Shown: one piece after another, positions 55,375 to 64,000 of the stretch
How the letters are laid out: every line of letters starts with the position of its first letter
How positions within the stretch are numbered: position 1 is the stretch's first letter
NCBI GenBank assembly: GCA_022059125.1
Contig: JAEUWY010000007.1
Span: forward strand, 62,001 to 126,000
Reading direction: 5' to 3'
Origin: Corynespora cassiicola
Taxonomy: Eukaryota > Ascomycota > Dothideomycetes > Pleosporales > Corynesporascaceae
Length of the DNA: 64,000 nucleotides
Position numbers and translations under genes: made by a program
Notes under the pieces: generated by a model
Databases searched by the model: none
What the model was told of the DNA's origin: nothing
Seen by the model: only the letters and a program-made list of their open reading frames with translations

Positions 55375-56283
55375 GGTAGGCGGGTGCTGGATGGGATTGG
55401 AGAGTTGACGTGGTGCAATGGACGGGTTTAGCACGGCGTCAATGTCTGCCTCGTTTTTTTGGTTTACCGTTCTGTTCGAGGCGGGGAGACGGATAGACGT
55501 GCTCCTGTCGAGCATGCGCAGTCCAGTTCGTCGAGTGCGAGCACGTAGACGAGCGCAGCACGCATACGCAGCACGCTGCTCCCCACTCTATCCACGGAGA
55601 CAACAGCCACACTATAACCCGTCAACATGCCGCCTCACTGCACAGCTCGCTCGGGTTCAGAACAACAAACGGACCATTGGAGCGGAGCACCGTACAGCAC
55701 GAAGAAGAAAAGAAAAAAAAGGCACGCCCACTGCTCCGCTGTCACTGTCGCTGTCGCCATCGTTGTCGGTGTCCATGTCTCAGACTCACATGCAGTACAC
55801 GGTGGGGGGCAGGGATGGGGGGGGGGTGGGGGGGGCATAAGGACGGACCCGAGTATAACGGCACGCCCACCAGCCGCCACTGCTCATAACTACCTGGTTC
55901 GAGAGCGAGTCCCGGCCGGCTAATGTGCCGGGTTGTAGTCTTTGTTTGGCTCGCACGAAAATGTCACCGTCACATCTGATCTTTCGGGGGAAGAGGGCAT
56001 ATGTTTTGAGAGCCATCATAATTTGATGGCGCAGTTTATTTGTACAGCCCTAGCAACCAACCCATGTCAAAAGAGAGAGAAAAAAAGGAAATAAAAACTC
56101 CCTGGCCTAAATATGCATAGTAGATACCGCGGATCCGCTGCTGCTGCTGCTTCGTTTCGGCGCCCCTTCACCATCTATCGTACGTCCGCGTTCCGTCGGG
56201 TGGCGGACCGTTTGTCCCAAGGTTTGTCTCTTCAGGGTTATTTCCGCGATTCGAATGCCTCGTCTCGGATGGTTCGTATCCTT
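55375..56283. other. Intergenic region between convergent genes, with a G-run
   Basis: About 900 bp. It includes a tract of G runs at 55801-55836 that could form a G-quadruplex on the plus strand and would explain several chance open frames. No gene was recognised. Confidence 0.45.
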
Positions 56284-57099
56284 TCATTCGTGCTCTGCCC
56301 TCAGATCTCCACGAATGGGATTGATGAGGGGGTGCAGTTGTGCCAGGAAGGTGATGGCCCACATGATGTACATGGAGACGGCAGAGAGGAGGAGGGTGGA
56401 GCGCCAGACGCTATTTGACAAGTTAGTCAAGTCCCTGTTTCTGATATATCGTGCATAGGGCGCAGGGCACATGGCGCGACCTGGCCGAGCATGCGGACCG
56501 ATGTTGAGCTCTGGTGGCGTCGAGGTTCGGGATAGCAGGTGTGTTCTGCTCAATGGCGAGGTACCACGTCTGTGGAGCGACTGTTTGCGAAACGTGACGT
56601 TGCGGATCGGTGAGCGAGCTGATGCCTCAGGATACCGCGGTATGCCTTGCGGAAAGACTTATAGCGTCGTCGGGACCTGGCCAAGCCCCGAGGGCAACAA
56701 CACATCATTCATCTCGCATTCTTGGTTATTTGCCCCCACTTGCCCACTTCTGCCCTCGTGTGTCTTTGTTTCCCCGCAACATAGCCCCGAGTCCTGCTGC
56801 GAAGCTGTCGCCGAGGTGTCGTGGCCGCATCGCAGTGGAGAGTCGCAGGGAGTTGGGTCGGCCAGGAAAGAGAAGGGCCACAAAGCTCGATAATCCGCAG
56901 GCAAGGCAGTCTCGTACTGTAGGGACGAGGGAATGGTATCGGATATCAAGGTACGTACGTTTGATTCTCGCCCTTGGGCGACAGAAACCAAGCAGCGCCG
57001 CAGAAGATGGCGACGACCACGAGGCCAATAAAGGGAGCCCAGCTGCAACTGTTAGCTACGCGACACTTTGCCCATCAAAGCGACCTACCCGTTGGCCAT
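56284..57099 (-). CDS. VMA9: V-type proton ATPase subunit e
   Basis: Three exons, 57089-57099 (only 11 nt: ATGGCCAACGG), 56959-57042 and 56284-56410, give 73 residues, the same length as yeast Vma9. The joined protein reads MANGWAPFIGLVVVAIF, then PKGENQTVWRSTLLLSA, then MYIMWAITFLAQLHPLI and the ending RGDLRAEHE, the characteristic two-helix pattern of the family. Intron 1 (46 nt, ending GCTAACAGTTGCAG) and intron 2 (548 nt, GTACGT...CTAACTTGTCAAATAG) both keep the phase. Subunit e sits in the membrane Vo sector that acidifies vacuoles and other organelles. The very small first exon and long second intron make this gene easy to miss. Confidence 0.92.
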
Positions 57100-59237
57100 G
57101 TTGACGGTGTTATGCGATCGGAGTTTTGGGGCTTGGAGCAAGCGTGGAGGTGCTCGAGGAGGTCCTGGAGCTATCTGACGACATGCGCCTGTCTTGGCGC
57201 TACTAGACCCCGATTGGGGTTGGCGCGAAGGTTCACCAGATTACGGGCACCTGGGCGAGGCATGACCATCCATCCCGAGTCCTGCGATTTATTCTAACGT
57301 CCTGTCCTCCCCTCTCTGCTACAAGAGTAAGACTCCCCTTCATCGCTATCTCGCTTTCATCCTTTCATCTTTTCGTCTTACCCTCTTTGCTCTTTCCATG
57401 ATTTTCCTTCGCATACCAACCATTTTATACTCTCGTCCGAGGATCACTCGTCTAGTCGCCTCATTTTCGCCATCCCCAGTCGCAACCGTTCAACTCCTCT
57501 ACCTTCATGTCGATCCTTCACCAAGGTGTTCGAGTTGACGTTGCTGCCCATGTAAGTGGCGGCCGCCTCGATATATATTGCTTCTTCCCCTTCACTTTCC
57601 ATGGTCCCCTCACTGGGCGTGGTTTTCCGCCTCGATATGTCTAACTCAGCCTTAGGCCAAAGGATATAAACCCTGTTCCCCGCGGTCGACAATCATATCT
57701 CTTTTTAATCTCCTTCTGCACATCACTGACCGGTCTTAGTCTATATCTTTGGGTCGCGAGCTTCCAAAGCGCCTGCCTTGACGCTACTCTTTCACGGCAG
57801 CCATCGCCTCTCTTTGCCTCACTCATCGAGTATCAATACGTCGAAGTGGCAAGCCTTGGGCCTTAGGCGTCGTCCGGTGAAAAGCCCCTGCGGCTCTACT
57901 CGGAGTAATACACTGCAGGTACCACCATGGTTTAGCCGGATTGAGGCTGTTCTAAACACCTCTCGCTACATTGCCTCAGCCTTGAGTGCTGGTCAACGAG
58001 CGTGCTTCGCGAGATGCATCGAGCTCTCTCATGACTCTTGTCGATGCACTGCCGGTATCTCTATTGGCTGGAAGCGCGCAAGAAACAAGCGGTGTGACTG
58101 GCTGCACCGCGCTGCAATCCTCGCTGGAATCCTCAAAGTTTCGCTTAGCTGCCCAACTTGACTGGACGTTCAACAGAATCGTCACGGCTCAATATCTGGT
58201 CTGGATCAGTTCTACGGTTATATTAGATTCGAGTTCATTCCTTGCTTCTTGCCCGGAGGAAACTGGACCCTGCTATTCCTGCTTATCGCAGCACACCGGA
58301 CTTCACTGCCGCTCGTTTCCGGCCCCAGTTGCCTGATGCTCAGAGCTGCTCTTTCGCCGGGACTATCTCTAAATGCGCCAAATAAGACACCGGATGATAT
58401 CAGGGCGGCCAGTCCTTCCTTCGGCAAGGGCAAACAATATGGTAAGAAGGCTTAAGGGAATCGCCGGAGCGTCAAGGTTCCCTGTTACCGGGTTTCCCTC
58501 GGATTCCTCCTCCCCGGCAGGCCGAATTTGATGTCTGCGGACGAATGGCTGAAACCGCAAACTGAGGATTCAGTCGGAACCCCCCACTCTTGCCTCCTGG
58601 TTCTCTGTGCTGCCGTGCCATACCAAGAACAAGCCGCGTATCTGTCCCCGCTTCACTATGTGACTGGCCGTCGACAAATGTGAGATTCGGGGTCTAATGT
58701 CGGTCCAAACTGGAGGCACTCTTCCGACTTGATATGGAGTGGACTTTACGTGAACTAACTGCCAGCAATCGACACCGGAAGTTACCCCTCATACGCAACC
58801 TGGCAAGCCAAGTATTTGGAGTAGTGAGGCACGCACGCTACGGCATGCTGCAAAGCCAGCATTTTGGCGTCCCACCATACCGGTTTTTTTTGCTAAGATC
58901 TGCAGTGCACTGCCAACAGATGTCCTGGCACAGTAAATTCCAACTCTACTATGAGAGTGGCACCACAAAGGCGAAACAAAATGGTCAGCTGGGGCGCTTG
59001 CATGATATTAGCCCCATTTTGATGCACGGAGACCGGAATTTTCCAAAAAAAAAAATTACGCCAACCCTACCCTGTCATTCACAGAAATATTTTGGTCCAC
59101 AGCCTCACTTAACCCTATTTAGATCAAAAGGATTCTTCGTATAAAACTTGATCCATCCCCTCAGTCACCTACAAGGGCATACTTTAAAAAGACTCTTTCA
59201 GGAGGTCCAGTCGTCGCAGTTGAATAACACATTCAAG
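57100..59237. other. Long intergenic region without a confident gene
   Basis: About 2.1 kb between two divergent starts. From 57300 to 57480 it is pyrimidine-rich, as in fungal promoters. Frames such as 57778-58161 and 58734-59144 (plus strand) have no recognisable domain. A possible leader intron, GTAAGTGGC...CTAACTCAG (about 57550-57648), is seen on the plus strand, so a transcribed leader or a small gene is possible. Confidence 0.4.
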
Positions 59238-60812
59238 ATGGGATCAGAAGATATTGTATTCGTTGAGAATGATCCTCCCATGAAACTCATTAATTCTTCT
59301 TTTGAAGAAATCGATCATCCAGATAAACCACAAAATGCTCAAGATGTCATCGATGGAGTGCTTTCACCTCCACTTTTGGGCTCTCCGGCTCTTAATCGAC
59401 CTGCAAGTTCAAGTATGAACAATCTGGCCTTGAGGCCTAAATTGGAATCGTCTGGCCGTCAGATTCCTCTGGGGAAAACAACTGAGATGGCTCCTTGTTG
59501 CCATTTTCCTTTGCCACCTGCTAAGAAGGAAATCGCAACGAGCGAGTATCTGGTACCTTCATCTGCGGAGAAAGTTGATCTCTTCCATCCTTTCCTTCAT
59601 GATCTAGGCTATCCATACCACTGTTTCAAAGGCATTCCCGGTCAATTTCAATCTCACCGTGTTCAAGCGTCACCTGTAGGTCATGCTAGCATTCGTTCAT
59701 CTTGATTACAAGTTCTAAAGCTTCTAGCCTCAGCCTCCGCCACCACCACCACCACCACCGCCACCGGTATGACATTGAATATCCATCTATGGCTAATACT
59801 AATCAAGCATTGCCAGCCGCCGCCACCACCACCCCCTCCTCCACCCCCGCCACCACCACCTCCGATTGCTCAACTGGTAGGTTTGGAAATAGATTAACGA
59901 CAGCATTTGCTAATGCATGGAAAAGCCGCCTCCTCCTCCGCCGCCGCCGCCGCCCCCTCCACCCCACTGTGCTCCTCCACCGCCCCCTCCCCTCCACCAC
60001 CACCGCCGCCTCCACGTCCATTGTCATCTCAGCTGTTGTTCCCTAATATTGTAGAACCCGAGTTTAGATGCGGTGAAGCTGCCCTCCGACCCTCAGATTT
60101 CATTCCTACGCGCTACTCGGGCGAGTCTCTTCTGGATCCTGAAAAGATCATCCGCATTCTACCGGCTAAGAGAAATGTGCTCTTGACGCAGTACCGAGCC
60201 CAGGCAGCCGACTTTGAGGAATCGAAATGGATCATTCAGCATGGAGAGTCCGGGTTGTGGTACGAGAAGCCTTGCAAGAGCTTCTTGCGCCATCTGAACA
60301 AGCAAGGCCCCAATGGCGGACAGGTGGCTCTCACTGACCTCTTCAACCCTCGTCCCTACAGTATTGCACCACCATGGTTGGCTCGCGTATGGGCGTCTGC
60401 TGCTTTGACCACGCCCACTGACGACGACATCTACGATTGCACTGCTGGGCACACATCTGAAGTCAGCTTCTCGGGGGCTTGTCCACAATGCACCGACGAA
60501 AAATCGGAGAGCCTCGACAAGACTGGTCTCGTTTACTACATGGTTATTACGACTAATCCCGCCACGGAACCTTTCGGACAGTTCATACATGGCAAGCCCA
60601 TCTACAGATTGGCCAGGTTTGGGAGCAGGGAGGCAGCTGTAGCCGAAGCATTCTACGTCTCTGGTGTCAATGGTTGGAATATCGTTTTCTCTTGCGTCAT
60701 GCGACTGGGCGAGACTTTTGACGACCGGAATGGCAAGATCAAGCGCGTGCAGGAGCTGTGGGAGCTTGCAGAAGACGCCGCTGACGAAGAGACCATACGC
60801 GTGTTCTATTGA
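59238..60812 (+). CDS. Uncharacterised protein with a Thr/Ala- or Pro-rich linker
   Basis: The model has exons 59238-59675, 59721-59766, 59808-59876 and 59926-60812, 479 residues in all. The N-terminal part (146 residues) is polar with no recognised domain. The linker is built of CCN-type repeats, read as Thr/Ala/Ser in this phase. The C-terminal part, from LLFPNIVEPEF onwards, is well ordered, with a possible zinc-binding set CTAGH...CPQC near the middle, and ends with an acidic helix. The first intron has two possible acceptors, AAAG at 59720 and TAG at 59727. The second shifts the phase, turns the linker into polyproline and stops at 60054, losing the C-terminal domain. Another option is that the C-terminal part starts separately at the ATG at 59907. 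The function is unknown. Confidence 0.6.
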
Positions 60813-62123
60813 ACTGTCGGCTAGGAAGACGCAACCAAGACTGGGCGAGACATGTCTTGGGCACAAAATCACCCTACTCGAAGTTTGAGGCCACGTCCAC
60901 AATCGCCGACGTGGAGTGTATCACTCCAAGCTCTGTGGACCGAACTATTGGTTCTCGTGCGACAAGTATGCACGGCAAACGCATACAGCTTTTACCGATC
61001 AGGCTGCAGCTCAACTCTACGCCTTCCCCGCATACTCACATAAAGTTCATTTACACACCCATATCTCAAGGTTACACTCTTGGCTCATGTCTTTCTGAGG
61101 GATTCCAATCGATCTATATCTACGGCCCCTTGCGACGAGGCTCCAATCATGGGCTGACACGACCGAGACACGAGGGTGACACGACAAGGCTATGCACCGT
61201 GCCATGTATACCATGGCGCCGCCGACTAGCAAGACTGCAGAGAATTTCCCGATTGTGGGGATGACTGGTGCGAGGTGATGTGTGTCGAAGAGGTTGCAGA
61301 TTCAACATTACGGACCTTGTCTACTCTTCCCAATCGGGACACCGGCGCACTGTGTAACGAAAAGTTGGTTATTTTTATTATCTTTTCTTTCTTCCTTCCT
61401 CATTTCTATTCTGGGTACTTGTTCCGTGAGTCATATTTTGGAGTTTAAATCTAGATTGTGATGGTAAAAGATTCTTCTAAGCCTCTCAAAACGCGCGTGA
61501 GATGATGTCCAAGGTGACCAATTGATGTTTGAAGGAGTCATTCCCAGGACGGCAAAAATGCAGCCACCAATGAATCCCACTCTGTTGTAATCAGATACCA
61601 TCTAGGGCCAGTAAGATGGAGATAAGGACTGTAATTCCATTGCTTATACACACTCCAGGTCATGGCTCGACGGCCGTTCGGAAAAACGACAAAGGCATCG
61701 CAGCACGCCCTCCGCTTCCCCTGTCTCCCCACGCAATGCAGAAGAAAGGGCAACATGGACGGGCCATGAGAATAGCCCGACCAAGCCGATGAATCCACCG
61801 AGTGCTCCTGGAGCGTCTTCCGCATGATGCTGCTCTATAGGGTCGGCTTGGCGGTGACCGCCTCACTTTTCGCATGCGTAATCGGGTCGGCACAGCACCG
61901 CACCGCACTTCGATCCTCCAGCAACGAGCGCCCTCGGATCTCCACAGGCCAGAATCATCCGGTCTTCTACCTTCCGAAACTCTTCGAAATATCCGCAGTT
62001 GCCCTCGCCCTTGGGGGGTTGTTTTTTTTCCTGTGTACCCGTCACCCAGCACCCAGCACCTCCTTATCTCTCCTCTCCCTCGGGACTCCGAACCCCCCTC
62101 ACTCATTCGAACCCGCAGAACCC
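60813..62123. other. Intergenic region between convergent genes
   Basis: About 1.3 kb between the preceding gene and the CoA-binding protein gene. Only short frames without recognisable content occur. Some may belong to 3' untranslated regions. Confidence 0.45.
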
Positions 62124-62723
62124 TCACAACCTCGCCCCCTCTTCCCTCCCCGCCGCCCTCAACCCCTCCTCCCCGTCCACAAGCACACACCACCCCTCCC
62201 CGCCGCCTCCCCCCTCTCCCGCAATCACGGCCTTGAACCTCGCCCTCGCCCACTCGAGCGTCTCGTCGTCGAAGCTGCCGGGCTGCAGCCACACGGCCGG
62301 GACGCCGACGTCGTGGGCCTCCTTGAGCAGCGCCTTGGTCGCGGCCGGGGGGGTGATGACGGAGAGGGAGTGGTCCTGCGGGTTTGGGAGGGAGGAGGGG
62401 GAGGGGAGGGTGGGGTGGGGGGAGGAGAGGGCGGTTATGGTGGGGGCGCGGGGGTTGAGGGGGGTGACGGGGAGGGAGTGGGCGAGGTACCACACGAAGA
62501 CTGTGTAAGAGGTGTTAGCCGGGGGACCTGCTCTTCTTCTCATATCCTTTTCTGTTGCTTTTTTGGGCGTGGGCGAAGGTGGGTGGGGAGGGGGCTTACC
62601 CTTGTGGCCGAACTTGCTGGTGTCGCTGGATGCGCCTGCGACGGCGAAGCGGGGGGAGCTGAAGAAGATTTTGAGTGCTTCTGTCATGGCGGCTTCCTTG
62701 CGTTGGTTGCGCGTGGTGGGCAT
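62124..62723 (-). CDS. CoA-binding Rossmann-fold protein (YccU-like)
   Basis: Exon 1 (62600-62723) and exon 2 (62124-62500) flank an intron at 62501-62599 (GTAAGC...TTACACAG); the product has 166 residues. The protein starts with the CoA-binding fold pattern FFSSPRFAVAGASSDTSKFGHKV, where the intron falls between Lys and Val. FVWYLAHSLPVTPLNPR, SVITPPAATKALLKEA and VPAVWLQPGSFDDETLEWA follow, all typical of the YccU/CoA_binding_2 family. A second in-frame ATG at 62687 would remove 12 residues and is equally close to the usual start. Bacterial relatives bind CoA; the physiological role is not known. The C-terminal part after residue 145 is Gly/Glu-rich. Confidence 0.85.
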   Translation of the reverse strand: MPTTRNQRKEAAMTEALKIFFSSPRFAVAGASSDTSKFGHKGKPPPHPPSPTPKKATEKDMRRRAGPPANTSYTVFVWYLAHSLPVTPLNPRAPTITALSSPHPTLPSPSSLPNPQDHSLSVITPPAATKALLKEAHDVGVPAVWLQPGSFDDETLEWARARFKAVIAGEGGGGGEGWCVLVDGEEGLRAAGREEGARL

Positions 62724-64000
62724 GAGTGGGTGCTTTGCGCCTTTTAAGCCGTGGCGTCTCTCCAGAGGTGGGTTATCGGGCTGAATGTGCTGATGTCGAG
62801 ATGCTTTGGCGGGGTGGTGGTGGGGGGTGGATGCCGAGGCAGAAGGGCGCGTCACGTCACAGTCTGGGGGGGTTCGCGTGCTGCGAGGTATTTGGAATCG
62901 ACGTGTATTGTGCTATTTGGAATGCTTTTGGGAGAGGCAATTGATGGAAAAACCAACTGCAGGAGATCAAGCTCGAGTCTGATATTTGGAATCGGCCGTC
63001 TTGGGCGTCCAGGAAGTGGAAGGTCCCAAGCAGCCGCTGGAGTCAGCCTTGCGCGGCTCTTGGTGGGACGCGACTTCGCGCCGCCCTCGTCTCCACTTCT
63101 ACCCGCTCACATGACTCTTGCATTCACGACTCCAGATCTGACTCCGGCAAAAGTTGGAATGTTTATCGGACCCATGGAAAAATTTGGGGGCTTTCGTTTC
63201 TCCCCCAAATCATTGCCCTCGTGTCAACTGAGCCGCACTCTGGTGGCTTCCCAGCCCCCCCAATCAACGCCCTGCCACCAGCGCCTCACGAATCACTACG
63301 GGGAGGAATCATGAGACCTCTCCCCACGTTCTTGAATGAATCGCGTGCTCCGCCACGCTGGCATGGGCCGTCGATCACCCTTGGTGATATTGAAACAGGC
63401 ATACATTGCCCATGATTTGGTGCCTTGCTCCCTTTAAACGCCAAGTCTAGTTTCGATCAGGTTAGAAATGCGTGCTCCTTCTATGTTTGATAGTTGGACC
63501 GACTTCGTTTCACCCGAAAGCCTGCGGGATTCTGCCCTAACATGGAGTGTGATAAATTGGTTGCCTTTTGATTGCCTCGTTCTGCTTCTTGGGGGGGTGG
63601 ACTAGGAAGCCTCAGTGCGCTGATGCCCGTAGTATTGCTTCCGGTGCGGCTGGGAGTGCAGTCATCCTTCTATCGGTGGGTTATGCAGCTTGTAAACAAC
63701 CTATCAGCATCATCCGGGAGATGGGGCTGACCGGACATTTGTTATGGAGGATTAGTGAAGAAGTGTTTTGAAAGGACCCGAATAGATCGGGTAGGGCAAC
63801 GAGTAAGAGTCACCACCGGGGCCCAAGTCCAACGTGTTCAGCATCGGGACAGGCATGTCCATGCTCCCGAGCCCCTCATACCGAGTGACACCTGTCAGAC
63901 CTTGGGTTTGCTATGGCGATAGGATTGACTCCATCAAGAAGGCCTTTGCTGGTCCCATCACTGAGGGTTGGGTAGAACTGGGCAATGGCATATTCGGTTG
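62724..64000. other. Upstream and terminal sequence without a recognised gene
   Basis: The last 1.3 kb hold the promoter of the CoA-binding protein and further DNA of balanced composition. Plus-strand frames at 62751-63314 and 63568-63771 have no recognisable domain. Confidence 0.4.

Noticed and set aside
61660..62493. Long frames on both strands (for example 277 codons minus, 307 codons plus at 61824-62747) around the CoA-binding protein
   Set aside because: They are rich in Pro, Arg and Gly from GC-rich repeats and overlap the recognised CoA-binding gene in other phases.
1..64000. CRISPR array, rRNA or tRNA genes, bacterial operon structure
   Set aside because: No regularly spaced repeats, no tRNA-like arms with a proper T-loop, and spliced eukaryotic genes throughout.

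Overview
The window looks like nuclear DNA of a filamentous ascomycete (Pezizomycotina). The evidence is short GT-AG introns of about 45-100 nt with CTAAC-like branch sites, fungal housekeeping genes, and large AT-rich blocks full of transposon copies mutated in the manner of repeat-induced point mutation (RIP). A dothideomycete is my best guess from the look of the repeats and gene families, but that is inference.

The layout is two-speed. Positions 1-14,130 and about 31,030-41,800 are AT-rich, gene-poor, RIP-type blocks. They contain pogo/Fot1-like DNA transposons, two copies of a Tad1-like LINE in opposite orientation, a MULE terminal repeat, an apparently unmutated solo LTR and the relic of a short-chain dehydrogenase gene. 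One pogo copy sits inside a LINE copy with a clean TA duplication.

Between these blocks, 14,200-30,500 is a GC-balanced accessory island. It carries a secreted intradiol-type dioxygenase, a broken cytochrome P450, a secretory FAD-dependent oxidoreductase and a divergently transcribed secretory amidohydrolase. They are separated by a foldback element, a lightly mutated pogo element and a MULE with long terminal repeats. The enzymes could form a small, partly decayed oxidative or catabolic gene set. The RIP-mutated dehydrogenase to the left may be another member or a duplicate.

From about 41,800 to the end the DNA is ordinary gene-dense euchromatin. In order it holds a small membrane protein of unknown role (-), an EXPERA/TMEM97-like protein (+), the inner-ring nucleoporin Nup155/Nup170 (-), a mitochondrial YqeY/AIM41-like protein (+), a charged low-complexity DUF8035-like protein (+), the sterol-homeostasis protein ARV1 (+), V-ATPase subunit e (-), an uncharacterised protein with a repetitive linker (+) and a YccU-like CoA-binding protein (-). 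Exon structures were worked out by hand from splice motifs and reading phase; totals that come to whole codon numbers support them. No tRNA, rRNA or CRISPR was recognised.
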